Shown: positions 17,795 through 27,280 of the stretch, in pieces
Layout: each line of letters opens with the position of its first letter
Numbering within the stretch: position 1 is the stretch's first letter
From: Hephaestia caeni
GTDB lineage: Bacteria; Pseudomonadota; Alphaproteobacteria; Sphingomonadales; Sphingomonadaceae
Direction: 5' to 3'
Assembly: GCF_003550065.1 (NCBI RefSeq)
Contig: NZ_QXDC01000004.1
Location: forward strand, 62,001-126,000
DNA length: 64,000 bases
The notes under the pieces: model-generated
Seen by the model: the letters and a program-made list of their open reading frames with translations, nothing else
Databases searched by the model: none
What the model was told of the DNA's origin: nothing
Made by a program: the position numbers and the translations under genes

Positions 17795-19414
17795 ATGGCG
17801 CACCCGCGTTTCGGCAGGCTTTTCGGCCGGTTTTCCAGCACATCGGCCGCATCGCCGGCGCAAGCGCCGCGACTCCTGCGCCTCAAGCGGCGAGGGGTGA
17901 TCCTGTTGGGCGTCTCGGCGGTCGCCTGCGCGGCGGTCGCCTCCCCCGTCGCCAGCGCGCTCGCGCCAACGCCGCGCGAGGGCGTGGAGCACGACCAGCC
18001 CTCAACGGCGCGCGCGCCCAATATCCTCGTCATCGTCGCCGACGATCTGGGATATCAGGACGTGGGCTTCAACGGCGCGTCCTTTCCAACGCCCAATATC
18101 GATCGGATCGCCGATAGCGGGATGGTGCTCGACCATTTCTATACTTCGGCGCTGTGTTCGCCCTCGCGCGCGGGGTTGTTGACCGGCCGCTATCCGCACC
18201 GATTCGGCATCATGGGCGACACCGTCACGCCGGGGAGCGACTTCGGGCTCGATCCGCGGGAGGAAACGATCGCCGACGTGCTGGCGCGCGCCGGCTATGC
18301 GCGACGGTCGTTTCTCGGCAAATGGCATCTCGGCCATCGTTCGCGGGCCTATCACCCGATGAACTTCGGCTTCACCAGCTTTTACGGGCATTACAACGGC
18401 GCGATCGACTATTTCACGCACAAGCGCGAAGGGCAGGTCGATTGGCATCGCGACTATGCGCCGTCCGCCGACAAGGGCTATTCGACCGACCTGCTGGCCA
18501 ATGAGGCCGCGACGATCATCCGCAGCCCGTCGCCGAACGGGGGTCCGTGGTTCATGTGGCTTGCCTTCAACGCGCCGCATGGTCCACTCCAGGCGCCGCC
18601 GGCGGATCTGGCATGGGCCGGGTTCGATCGCTCCAAGCCGCGCTTCACGCTGCACGAGAGCAAGCGTGAAGGCGTCGGCTACGGCGCGCAGGGGCGCGGC
18701 AACACGCACCGGCAGACCGCGATCGCCGCGATCCACGCGCTCGATCGGAATATCGGCACCGTGCTCGACGCGCTTCGCGAGACCGGGCAGCTCGACAACA
18801 CGCTTATCCTGTTCACCAGCGACAATGGCGGCCCGGGCCGGGCCGGCGGCAAGGACAATGCGGCGAGCAACGGTCCGCTGCGCGGCTGGAAGGCCCAGCA
18901 TTACGAAGGCGGCGTGCGCGTGGCCGCCGCGATTTCCTGGCCCGCCAGGCTGAAACCGCGTGCCGATGCCGGCATCGGCCCCGTCTCCTACGTCGATCTG
19001 CTGCCGACGCTGGCGCACATTGCCGGCGCGACACCATCGCGGACGCTCGACGGCAAGGACATGTCGACCGCCTTGCTCTCGGGCCAGCGGCCCGCGGGCG
19101 GCCGCACGTTGTTCGTCGGCGAGGATTATCGGACGCCGCCCAAATATGGGAACCGCTTCCCGGGGACTCCCGCCATGCTGCGCGCGCGCGCCGGAGCGGT
19201 GATCGTGGGGCAATGGAAGCTGGTGGGCGACCAGCTCTTCGATCTCGCGAGCGATCCCGACGAGAAGAACGACGTCGCCGCGCAGCACGCGGATATCGTC
19301 CGGCAACTCAAGACGCAGATCGCGACATTTTCCGCGCTGCGCAAGGTGTCCCGCGATCAATTGAACGCCACCCACCTGCCACCGCTGCCGCTCTGGACGC
19401 TTCCGAAAGAGTAG
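17795..19414 (+). CDS. Exported arylsulfatase-type sulfatase
   Basis: The 539-residue protein hydrolyses sulfate esters. A membrane-type N-terminus (residues 34-57, after a basic stretch) suggests export or an anchor. The catalytic box CSPSRAGLLTGR places the formylglycine precursor at Cys121, so an FGE-type maturase is needed. Metal ligands appear in ADDLG (Asp83, Asp84) and LFTSDNGG; the KWHLGH motif is also present. It has a strong ribosome site (AGGAGAGG). It stands alone, with no maturase or SusCD-type partner next to it. The substrate is unknown; the sulfate importer lies about 40 kb away. Confidence 0.92.
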   Translation: MAHPRFGRLFGRFSSTSAASPAQAPRLLRLKRRGVILLGVSAVACAAVASPVASALAPTPREGVEHDQPSTARAPNILVIVADDLGYQDVGFNGASFPTPNIDRIADSGMVLDHFYTSALCSPSRAGLLTGRYPHRFGIMGDTVTPGSDFGLDPREETIADVLARAGYARRSFLGKWHLGHRSRAYHPMNFGFTSFYGHYNGAIDYFTHKREGQVDWHRDYAPSADKGYSTDLLANEAATIIRSPSPNGGPWFMWLAFNAPHGPLQAPPADLAWAGFDRSKPRFTLHESKREGVGYGAQGRGNTHRQTAIAAIHALDRNIGTVLDALRETGQLDNTLILFTSDNGGPGRAGGKDNAASNGPLRGWKAQHYEGGVRVAAAISWPARLKPRADAGIGPVSYVDLLPTLAHIAGATPSRTLDGKDMSTALLSGQRPAGGRTLFVGEDYRTPPKYGNRFPGTPAMLRARAGAVIVGQWKLVGDQLFDLASDPDEKNDVAAQHADIVRQLKTQIATFSALRKVSRDQLNATHLPPLPLWTLPKE

Positions 19415-19435
19415 CGCGAGCCGCCTGCCCGTGCA

Positions 19436-20395
19436 TCAGGCGCTCAGCAGCACGACCTTGCCCAGCGTATCGCGCTCCTGAATCGCCCGATGCGCGGCGG
19501 CCGCTTCGTCGAGCGCGAAGCACGTCGTGGTGATACGAAGATCCCCGTCCACGCACAGCGCGAACAGCGCTTGCAGGTCCGCACGCAGCGTATCCCGATC
19601 GACGTGTCTCGCGAACGCAAATCCGCGCAGCGATACGTTGCCCAGCACCAGCTTGCGCATCGCCACCGCGCCCAGCGTGAGTGGCGCCAGGCACGGCGCG
19701 CCGTAGACGAACAGCGTGCCCCCCGGAGCGACGGCACCGAGGCAGGCGAGCAATGTCTCGCCGCCGACCGAATCGCAGGCGATATCGAAAGACGCACCCG
19801 CGATGTCGGCATAGGCGATCGCCGCATCGGCGCCATTCGCCGTGGCGAGATCGCGCTTGGCCTGCGAACTTGCCACGGCGACGATCCGGGCGGCGCCGTG
19901 ATGCCGGGCAAGCTGGACGAGCAACGATCCCACCCCGCCCCCGGCAGCGGTGATCAGCACCGATCGATCGCGCACCGCCGCCGAGCGGACGAGATACTGC
20001 GCGGTCGCCCCTTGAACGAGCAGCGCGGTCGCATCGGCGAACCCAAGGCGATCGGGAAGCGGCGCAACGGCCCACGCCTTCGCGGTCACGAACTGCGCAT
20101 AGCCGCCGTGCAGCTTGCCGCTCGCCGCCAGTGCGGCGCCGACGCGCTGCCCGGGCGCGAGATCGGCCACCTCGGCGCCGACCGCCTCGATCGTGCCCGC
20201 CACCTCCGATCCGGGGATCGCGGGCAAGGCGTAGGACGCGACATAGCGATCCTCCCGCATCAGCGTCTCGGCGAAATTCACCCCGGCCGCGGCAACGCGG
20301 ATCAGCACCTCGTCGGCCGCCGGTTGCGGGATCGGCATGTCCGCGACCTCAAGGACGTCCGGCCCGCCGAAGCGCGCGATGCGGATGGCTTTCAT
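19436..20395 (-). CDS. Zinc-independent MDR oxidoreductase (NADPH:quinone reductase-like)
   Basis: The 319-residue protein has the medium-chain dehydrogenase/reductase layout: a GroES-like N-terminal domain (MKAIRIARFGGPDVLEVADM, GVNFAETLMREDRY, PGSEVAGTIEAVG) and a Rossmann domain with ITAAGGGVGSLLVQLA for NADP. No zinc-binding cysteine pattern is present, as in quinone or enoyl reductases. ATG 20395 overlaps the stop of the MFS gene by ATGA, so the two are cotranscribed. It may reduce an enone or quinone intermediate of the neighbouring catabolic pathway. Confidence 0.9.
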   Translation of the reverse strand: MKAIRIARFGGPDVLEVADMPIPQPAADEVLIRVAAAGVNFAETLMREDRYVASYALPAIPGSEVAGTIEAVGAEVADLAPGQRVGAALAASGKLHGGYAQFVTAKAWAVAPLPDRLGFADATALLVQGATAQYLVRSAAVRDRSVLITAAGGGVGSLLVQLARHHGAARIVAVASSQAKRDLATANGADAAIAYADIAGASFDIACDSVGGETLLACLGAVAPGGTLFVYGAPCLAPLTLGAVAMRKLVLGNVSLRGFAFARHVDRDTLRADLQALFALCVDGDLRITTTCFALDEAAAAHRAIQERDTLGKVVLLSA

Positions 20396-21759
20396 GCCGC
20401 CGGCTGCGCCTCGGCGCGTTGCTCGACCATCAGCGCGCGCGTCTGTCGGCGCACCAGCGCGAGCAGCACCGCCGCGATCACCAGCCCCGCCAGCGCCACG
20501 ATCGCCATCGCCGGCTGCAATCCGTCGGCCGCGGTGAACCAATGGTCGGACAGCACGCCGATCAGCAGCGGCCCGATGCCCATGCCGACCAGGGTGACGA
20601 ACAACAGATAGATCGCGATGATCCGCCCGCGCATCCGCGGCGGTGCCATCAATTGCAACGCGGTGCCCTGCACGCTCGATGCCGCCGTCGTCAGCATCAT
20701 CGTCGGCACCAGCAGCGCGAAGGCGAGCGTCACATTGTCGATCAGGAACGCGGCGGGCATCAACGGCATCTGGGCGATCAACGTCCAGAAGGTGACGCGT
20801 ACCGGCGCGTCCACCTTGCCCTTCTGGATCAGGCGATCCGAAAGCGCGCCGCTCGCCAGCATGCCGATGCTGCCGAAAACGCCGATGATCGCCCCGAGCA
20901 CGAGCCCCGTGGTCCGCGCGTCGAGGCCGTGGACGCGCATGAACAGCGGCGCGCCCCACAGGAACACGACATAATTGGCGACATTGGCGAAGCTGAAGGC
21001 GCTCAGCGTGCCGATCATCGCCGCCGGCCGCCGCATGATATAGCGCCCGAGATCGGCGAAGGGCGGCGCCGGTGTCGTGATCCGGCGCGGCGCCTCGCGC
21101 ATCGTAAGCGCCATCAGCAAGGCGAGCGGCAAGCCCAGCAGCCCGACGACGAAGATCGCCAGCCGCCAGCCGCCCACCGCCCCGACCAGCGGCACGGCGA
21201 CCGTATGATCGGTCGCCCAATTGACCAGCACGCCGCCGAACATCGTCGCCAGCCCGCCGCCCAGCGACACCCCGATCGCATAGATCGCGATCGCGATCCC
21301 CAACCGGCGCGGCGGAAACCGGTCCGCGATCGTCGAATAGGCGCTGGGCGACAGCGTCGCCTCCCCCACCCCGACCAGCGCGCGCATCATCAACAGCATG
21401 GTGAAGCCGCCCGCGAAGCCGCTGGCACTGGTGGCAAGGCTCCACGCGACCAGCCCGAACAGGATCAGGTTCCGCCGGTTCGCGCGATCGGCCAGCGCGC
21501 CGAAAGGCAGGCCCAGCACCGAGTAAAAGACCACGAAGCCGAAGCCGATCAGCGCGCCGATCTGCGTGTCGCTGAGCGCGAATTCGCTCTTGATCGGCTC
21601 GATCAGCAGGCTGATCAGCGTCCGATCCATGAACGACAGCATGTAGGTGACCGACAGCAACCCGACGACATAATAGCCGTAGGTCAGCCGCTGGCCGCCC
21701 TCGGGCGCCGCGGCGATCGATCCGTCGGTGGTGTCGCCCGCCGCGCCTGGTGTGGCCAT
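20392..21759 (-). CDS. MFS transporter
   Basis: The 455-residue protein has about 12 transmembrane helices. The MFS signature between helices 2 and 3 reads GALADRANRRNLI, and helix 4/5 carries RALVGVGEATLSPSAYS, as in the anion/organic acid symporter-like group often found beside TonB receptors in sphingomonads. It probably brings the pathway substrate or an intermediate across the inner membrane. ATG 21759 was chosen as the start; a much longer open frame runs into the thiolase-like gene. Confidence 0.9.
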   Translation of the reverse strand: MATPGAAGDTTDGSIAAAPEGGQRLTYGYYVVGLLSVTYMLSFMDRTLISLLIEPIKSEFALSDTQIGALIGFGFVVFYSVLGLPFGALADRANRRNLILFGLVAWSLATSASGFAGGFTMLLMMRALVGVGEATLSPSAYSTIADRFPPRRLGIAIAIYAIGVSLGGGLATMFGGVLVNWATDHTVAVPLVGAVGGWRLAIFVVGLLGLPLALLMALTMREAPRRITTPAPPFADLGRYIMRRPAAMIGTLSAFSFANVANYVVFLWGAPLFMRVHGLDARTTGLVLGAIIGVFGSIGMLASGALSDRLIQKGKVDAPVRVTFWTLIAQMPLMPAAFLIDNVTLAFALLVPTMMLTTAASSVQGTALQLMAPPRMRGRIIAIYLLFVTLVGMGIGPLLIGVLSDHWFTAADGLQPAMAIVALAGLVIAAVLLALVRRQTRALMVEQRAEAQPAA

Positions 21760-21788
21760 CGTTACTCTCCCGCCGCCTTCGATGGCGG

Positions 21789-22943
21789 TTACAATGTGCT
21801 TGCCGACCCCAGCACCACCGTCGCCTGGCTCGACAGCAGCATGCCGTTGCCGTGCGCCAGGCTGAGATCGACGGCGCGGTCGATCTGGTGCGCGCCCGCG
21901 GTCCCCATCAACTGGTCCGCCGCCTCGGCCAGCGCGAACAGGCCGTACATGCCCGGATGCACGCATGAGAGGCCACCGCCGTTGGTGTTGACCGGCAGTT
22001 CGCCGCCCGGCGCGATCCGCCCGCCCGACACGAAGCGACCGCCCTCGCCCTTGGGGCAGAAGCCGAGATCCTCGAGGAACAGGATCGGGTTGATCGTGAA
22101 GGCGTCGTAGAGTTGTAGCGCGTCCATGTCGGCGGGGCCGTAGCCCGATTGCGCCCAGACGCGCGGCCCGGTGTCGGCGGCGCCGGTCACCGTCAGATCG
22201 GGCATCGCCGCGATCCGGTTGTGCGTGGTCGCCGCCGCGCCGGCGAGCAGATAGGCCGGGCGCGCCGACAGGTCGCGTGCGCGGTCCGCCCGCGTCATCA
22301 CCACCGCCGCGCCGCCATCGGTGACGAGGCAGCAATCGCGCACCGACAGCGGATCGCAGACCATGCGCGCGCCGAGCACGTCATCGATCGTCAACGGCCC
22401 GCGCTTCACCGCCTTGGGATTACGGTTCGCCCAGCCCCGCGCGGCCACCGCGACCTCGGCGAGTTGTTCGCGCGTCGTGCCGAATTCATGCATGTGGCGC
22501 GCCGCCGCAAGCGCATAGGCCGAAATCGGATAACGCGCCTTGTACGCCCATTCGAAGGGATCGGGCGGCGGTGGCGAAATCGCCCCCGCGCCGGTGCGCA
22601 GGTTGCTGCCGTAAGCGATCAGCGCGACATCGCACAGCCCTGCGTCGAGCGCCAGCGCAGCGGCGATCGCGAGTGTCTGGAAGGCCGATCCGCCGGTGCG
22701 GTTGTTGTCGGTGATCCGGGGATGGATGCCGAAATATTCGGGCACGCTGAGCCCGGAAATCAGATCGAACGGCATGCCGGTGAAGACACCATCGACATCC
22801 GCCGGCGTCAGCCCCACTTTCGCCAGCGCCGCGATGCTCGCATGCGCCAGCAGGTCGATCGATTGCAGGCCGGGCGCTTCGCCCATACCGTAGGTCGCGG
22901 TCGAGACGATCGCGGTGCGGCCGCGCGGGAACTTCTCGGTCAT
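21789..22943 (-). CDS. Thiolase-like protein lacking the catalytic cysteines (Ltp2/SCP2-type lyase candidate)
   Basis: The 384-residue protein has the thiolase fold pattern of the SCP-x/acetyl-CoA acetyltransferase-like group. The nucleophile segment reads DNNRTGGSAF where thiolases have a Cys in a CASGS context, and the C-terminal second Cys site reads HGNGMLL. The His motif survives (GGGLSCVHPGMYG). Loss of both cysteines argues against Claisen chemistry. It fits the Ltp2-type retro-aldolases of steroid side-chain catabolism, which need a DUF35 partner. The next gene upstream is a DUF35 protein, overlapping by ATGA. The substrate is unknown. Confidence 0.85.
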   Translation of the reverse strand: MTEKFPRGRTAIVSTATYGMGEAPGLQSIDLLAHASIAALAKVGLTPADVDGVFTGMPFDLISGLSVPEYFGIHPRITDNNRTGGSAFQTLAIAAALALDAGLCDVALIAYGSNLRTGAGAISPPPPDPFEWAYKARYPISAYALAAARHMHEFGTTREQLAEVAVAARGWANRNPKAVKRGPLTIDDVLGARMVCDPLSVRDCCLVTDGGAAVVMTRADRARDLSARPAYLLAGAAATTHNRIAAMPDLTVTGAADTGPRVWAQSGYGPADMDALQLYDAFTINPILFLEDLGFCPKGEGGRFVSGGRIAPGGELPVNTNGGGLSCVHPGMYGLFALAEAADQLMGTAGAHQIDRAVDLSLAHGNGMLLSSQATVVLGSASTL

Positions 22944-23320
22944 GCCGCGCTGTCCGGCTCGAACACGACGAACGGCCCGCCGCCCTCGTCGACGATCCGC
23001 GCGCGGACCGCCATGCCGATCGTCACCTCATCGGGGGCGATGCCGTCGATCCGGGTCAGCATCCGCGGCCCTTCGGCGAGATCGACGAGCGCAAGGCTCG
23101 CATCGGGCGCCGGCGGCCGGTTGCGCTGGACCGTGACCGAATAGACGACCCCCCTGCCGCTCGCCTCGACCCAGTCGAGATCGGTCGCCCCGGTGCGGGG
23201 CTCGGCGACGCGCGGATAGAAGACATGGGCGCCTGAACCCCGCGCGCGTTGCAGCATGAAGCGCCCCTGTTCCAGGAAGGCGCGAAACTGTTCGGCGGGG
23301 TGGATGGGAGCGTCGATCAT
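22940..23320 (-). CDS. DUF35 (OB-fold) partner protein without zinc-ribbon cysteines
   Basis: The 126-residue protein has the DUF35 layout: an N-terminal helix (PAEQFRAFLEQGRF), a rubredoxin-like region and an OB-fold (LDWVEASGRGVVYSVTVQRN, then an ARIVDEGGGPFVVFEP end). In the family four cysteines bind zinc; here the corresponding stretch, RARGSGAHVFYPRVAEPRT, has none, and the whole protein contains no Cys. DUF35 proteins support thiolase-fold enzymes by forming complexes with them. The 4-nt overlap with the thiolase-like gene supports that role. Confidence 0.88.
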   Translation of the reverse strand: MIDAPIHPAEQFRAFLEQGRFMLQRARGSGAHVFYPRVAEPRTGATDLDWVEASGRGVVYSVTVQRNRPPAPDASLALVDLAEGPRMLTRIDGIAPDEVTIGMAVRARIVDEGGGPFVVFEPDSAA

Positions 23321-23410
23321 GGTCCAAGGCTAGCAAGAGTTGGCCGGCCGCTCCATTTCGTATCCCGGCATGAGGCCGATCGCGGAACGGCGGTTGGCGA
23401 CGCGACCCGG

Positions 23411-23440
23411 AAAAAGGGGGGAACGGCCCGCCGCTCCCCC
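23411..23440 (-). terminator. Rho-independent terminator of the TonB receptor gene
   Basis: On the minus strand, 12 nt after the receptor stop, a hairpin with CCCCC (23436-23440) paired to GGGGG (23416-23420) and an inner GC stem is followed by five T (23411-23415 on the minus strand). This is a textbook intrinsic terminator and separates the receptor from the DUF35/thiolase-like pair. Confidence 0.75.
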
Positions 23441-23451
23441 ATCGCCCCCGA

Positions 23452-25827
23452 TCAGAACTTGAAGCCGATCTGTATGCCGTAGGTCGCGGGCTGGCCGGCC
23501 AGACGGCGCACGGTATCGTTGAACTTCGCGACGTTGGTCCAGTAATAGGCGTTGGTCACATTGTGGCCGAACACCTGGACGCTCCATTTCTTGTCCGGGT
23601 CCTGGATGCCGACGCGCAGGTCGACCAGCGCATAATCGTCGATCGCCAGATACGGATGCGTGCCGAACCCCGCGGTCGTCTTGGTGCGGTAGTTCATGTT
23701 GCCGCCGATCAACCCGTCGACGCTGCTGCTCAGCGGGAAGACGTACTGGCCGTCGAGCACGACCTGCCACTTGGGCGTGTATGGGAACGGGTTGCCCTTG
23801 AAATTCTCCTGCGTGGCCAGGATCGTATAGTTGATGAAATCGTCGGTGACCTTGGATTTGAGATAGGTCGCCGCGGCGGTGAGCGTCAGCCCGCTGACCG
23901 GATAGACGTTGATCTGGCCTTCGGCGCCGATGATACGCGATTTGGGCACGTTGATCAGCGCGGGCAGCGCGCCCAGCAGGTTCGGCGTCGTGATCCGGCG
24001 CGCCAGCAATTGCTTGTCGGTATAGTCGTAATAGAACGCTGCCCCCGACAGATCGACCAGCCGGTTGGCGAGCGAGACCTTGAACCCGCCTTCATAGGCC
24101 AGCACCGATTCCTGGCTGACGGGATCGAATTCCTCAAGGTTGATCGCGCCCGGCGCGGGGACGCTGCCCGCCTTGTAGCCGCGCGACACGTTGGCATAGA
24201 GGAGCACGTCGTCGGTGGGTTTGAAATCCACGCCCGCGCGCCAGCTCACATTATCCTGATCGAAGCTTTCCGCGCGCAGGTTGGGCGTCAGCGTCGCATC
24301 GAGCGATTGGCAATCGCCCGCGCGCAAGGGGGCGATCGGATCGAGCCCCTGGCCCGCGCGCAGGGCGTTGAACAACGTCGTGATCGCCGCGCCGGAGGCG
24401 TCACTGTTAACCTTGGTGCAGCCCGAATAATCGAGATCCGCCTTGGTGTAGCGCACGCCGGCATGCAGCGTGAACTTGCCGATATCGAGATCGACGTTTC
24501 CGAACGCGGCGAGGGTGCGGAAATCCTGCGTCGTGAACGGATTGGTGGCATCGTAATTATAGTCCGGGGTGAAGGCATGCACCGCCGAGGCATAAGGGAA
24601 ATTCAGATAATCGTTCTCGATCGTATGCTCGCGCGCGTAATTGCCGCCGACGATCCAGCGCAACGCGCCGGTATCGCCCGAAAGCCGCGCTTCGGTGGAA
24701 AAGGACGTGATCTTGCCGACCACGGCGATATCACTGCTCGGCAAGGCGGTGCCGTCGACATCGTTGTTCTGGTCGATCGACGCGCGCGACCACGCCGTCA
24801 CCGACGTGAAGGTGATGTCGTCGGTCAGGTCGTAATCGCCCCGCAGCGACGCCTGATAGAAGTTGTTGTCCTTGTGATAATTGGTCGCCGGGTCCCAGTC
24901 CGCGGCGCGGTTGTTCTTCGGGGCCAGCGGATAGGTGCCGAGCAGCGGCACTTCGTCGGCAAGCCGCGGCGTGACGTAGAGAATCCCGATCAACTGCGCG
25001 GCCTGCGTCTCGCCATGATCGACGAAGCCGTTGAGGTTGGCCGACAGCGACAGCCGATCGGTCGGCTTCCAGTCGAGCAGGATGCGGCCCTGGGTGAAGT
25101 CGCGCTGGCCGATCGCATCGTCGCGCGTGTAGCTTTTCTGCCAGCCGCCGCCCTGCACGCTGCGCGCCGCGACGCGGATATTCATGGTCGGCGTGATCGG
25201 ACCGGTCACATAGCCCTGGAAATCCGCGGTGGCGAAGCGTTCGAAGCTCACCAGCCCGCCCATTTCCCAATAATCCTTGGGCTTGGCGGCGATATAGTTG
25301 ATCGCGCCACCGGTCGAGTTCGAGCCGAACAAGGTGCCCTGCGGCCCCTTGAGCACCTCGACGCGCTCGAGATCGAACGCCGCGCCCTGCGCCATGACCG
25401 AGAAGGGCAGCGGCACCTCGTCGGTATAGACCGACACCGTCGGGCGCGCGCCGATCGAGGTTTCGAAGAAGCCGACGCCGCGCAGCGAAAAGACCGGCGT
25501 CCCCTGCCCGCTATCGGTATAGCTGAGCCCCGGCGTCACCTTCACCAGGCCCTGAACGTCGGTGATGCCCTTTTCGCGCAGCGAATCGCCGCTGATCGCG
25601 GTGATCGACATCGGCACGTCGCTGAGATTCTCGGCGCGCTTGGAGGCCGTGACGACGATGTCGCCGGGATAGGATTGGGTCGCCTGCCGGCTTTCCTGAT
25701 CGCCCTGCTGATCCGCCGCGGCGACGCCGTCGTCCGCAACCGGAGGCGTGGCCGTTTGCGCCTGCGCCTCGCTCGCAAAGGCAGCCAGCAACGCAAGTGC
25801 AGATACCGACCAAAGGTGTTTACGCAT
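23452..25827 (-). CDS. TonB-dependent outer membrane receptor
   Basis: The 791-residue protein has a signal peptide (MRKHLWSVSALALLAAF, cleavage near AQA), a TonB box-like DIVVTASKR, a plug domain (about 60-170, with DLERVEVLKGPQGTLFG) and a 22-strand barrel ending in Phe. It belongs to the large substrate-unknown group common in sphingomonads. ATG 25827 has GGAGG upstream. Its position between the thiolase-like/DUF35 pair and the CaiB gene suggests that it imports the compound degraded by this island. Confidence 0.93.
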   Translation of the reverse strand: MRKHLWSVSALALLAAFASEAQAQTATPPVADDGVAAADQQGDQESRQATQSYPGDIVVTASKRAENLSDVPMSITAISGDSLREKGITDVQGLVKVTPGLSYTDSGQGTPVFSLRGVGFFETSIGARPTVSVYTDEVPLPFSVMAQGAAFDLERVEVLKGPQGTLFGSNSTGGAINYIAAKPKDYWEMGGLVSFERFATADFQGYVTGPITPTMNIRVAARSVQGGGWQKSYTRDDAIGQRDFTQGRILLDWKPTDRLSLSANLNGFVDHGETQAAQLIGILYVTPRLADEVPLLGTYPLAPKNNRAADWDPATNYHKDNNFYQASLRGDYDLTDDITFTSVTAWSRASIDQNNDVDGTALPSSDIAVVGKITSFSTEARLSGDTGALRWIVGGNYAREHTIENDYLNFPYASAVHAFTPDYNYDATNPFTTQDFRTLAAFGNVDLDIGKFTLHAGVRYTKADLDYSGCTKVNSDASGAAITTLFNALRAGQGLDPIAPLRAGDCQSLDATLTPNLRAESFDQDNVSWRAGVDFKPTDDVLLYANVSRGYKAGSVPAPGAINLEEFDPVSQESVLAYEGGFKVSLANRLVDLSGAAFYYDYTDKQLLARRITTPNLLGALPALINVPKSRIIGAEGQINVYPVSGLTLTAAATYLKSKVTDDFINYTILATQENFKGNPFPYTPKWQVVLDGQYVFPLSSSVDGLIGGNMNYRTKTTAGFGTHPYLAIDDYALVDLRVGIQDPDKKWSVQVFGHNVTNAYYWTNVAKFNDTVRRLAGQPATYGIQIGFKF

Positions 25828-26077
25828 CAGCCAATCCTCCCCAACAAAACGACACAAGCGGGTCTTCATGCCCGCTGGTTCATCGTCTCCGGAAAGGCAC
25901 ACGACCGATCCGCCGTCCTGCCCCTGGTGATGGAGCGGGCGCGAAAGCCGGGGTCCGTCCCGAACGACGACATCCTCGAGCTAACATCGCCCCGACCGCC
26001 AAGCACTTCGCATGTCGCTATGGGTGCGATTACAAATTCGTCCTAGTGAAGCGGACACCGAAAGCCATGAGTATCGC

Positions 26078-27265
26078 ATGACCTCAGCACATGACGCCCC
26101 CGCGCCGCTCGCCGGCATCAAGATTCTCGAGCTGGCGCGTATCCTCGCCGGCCCTTGGGCGGGGCAAACGCTCGCCGATCTGGGCGCCGATGTCGTCAAA
26201 GTCGAGAGCCCCGAGGGCGACGATACCCGCACCTGGGGTCCGCCCTTCGTCGCGGCGGCCGACGGCGGCGATCTGTCGGCCGCCTATTTCCACGCCTGCA
26301 ATCGCGGGAAGCGCTCGATCGTTGCCGATTTCACCACCGCCGAGGGGCAGGCGCTCGTCAAGAAGCTTGCCGCCTCGGCCGATGTCGTGATCGAGAATTT
26401 CAAGGTCGGGGGATTGCGGAAATACGGGCTCGACGCCGATGCGCTGATGGTCTGCAATCCCCGGCTCGTCGTCGCCTCGATCACCGGGTTCGGGCAGGAC
26501 GGCCCCTATGCCACGCGCGCGGGCTATGATTTCCTGATCCAGGGCATGGGCGGCGCGATGTCGATCACCGGCGACCCCGCCGGCCAGCCGACCAAGACGG
26601 GCTATGCCGTGGCCGATCTGTTTTCCGGTCTCTACGCCGTCATCGGCATCCTCGCCGCGCTGCGCCGGCGCGACGAGACCGGCAAGGGCGGCTGGATCGA
26701 TTGCGCGCTGCTCGACAGCCAGGTCGGCGTGCTCGGGAACCAGGCGCTCAACTATCTCGTCTCGGGGGACGCACCGTCACGCCTCGGCAATGCGCACCCC
26801 AATGTCGTGCCCTACGAGGTATTTCCGGCCAGCGACGGCCACGTCATCATCGCCGTCGGCAATGACGGGCAGTTCCGCCGATTGTGCAAGGCGCTGGATT
26901 TGGCCGATCTCGGCGACGCGCCCGATTATGCGACCAACAAGCTGCGCGTCGAGAACCGCGTCGCCCTCATCGCCGCGCTGGTGAAACGCACCGCCACCCT
27001 CACCCGCGCCGATCTGCTGGCGCGGCTCGAAGCGGCGACCGTCCCGGCGGGGCCGATCAACACGATCGCCGACGTGTTCGACGATCCGCAGGTACAGCAC
27101 CGGGCCATGCGCGCCGATCTGCCGCATCCCGCCGCCGCCGGGGGCAGCGTGTCAGGATTGCGCACCCCGATCGTGCTCGACGGCCGGCCGATGATGCACC
27201 CCGGCCGCTCACCGATGCTGGGCGAACACGGCGACGCGATTCGCGACGATCCCGACTGGAGTTAG
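26078..27265 (+). CDS. CaiB/BaiF family CoA transferase or alpha-methylacyl-CoA racemase
   Basis: The 395-residue protein has the class III CoA-transferase fold: ILELARILAGPWAGQTLADLGADVVKVE near the N-terminus, NRGKRSIVADF, and the catalytic Asp151 in AGYDFLIQGMGG. The family includes CoA transferases (covalent aspartyl-CoA intermediate) and alpha-methylacyl-CoA racemases; short sequence motifs do not separate the two. In this island either role fits: activation of an acid with CoA from another thioester, or epimerisation of an alpha-methyl branch. ATG 26078 was chosen. It is divergent from the TonB receptor. Confidence 0.9.
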   Translation: MTSAHDAPAPLAGIKILELARILAGPWAGQTLADLGADVVKVESPEGDDTRTWGPPFVAAADGGDLSAAYFHACNRGKRSIVADFTTAEGQALVKKLAASADVVIENFKVGGLRKYGLDADALMVCNPRLVVASITGFGQDGPYATRAGYDFLIQGMGGAMSITGDPAGQPTKTGYAVADLFSGLYAVIGILAALRRRDETGKGGWIDCALLDSQVGVLGNQALNYLVSGDAPSRLGNAHPNVVPYEVFPASDGHVIIAVGNDGQFRRLCKALDLADLGDAPDYATNKLRVENRVALIAALVKRTATLTRADLLARLEAATVPAGPINTIADVFDDPQVQHRAMRADLPHPAAAGGSVSGLRTPIVLDGRPMMHPGRSPMLGEHGDAIRDDPDWS

Positions 27266-27280
27266 GACCATTTCGAGGAA

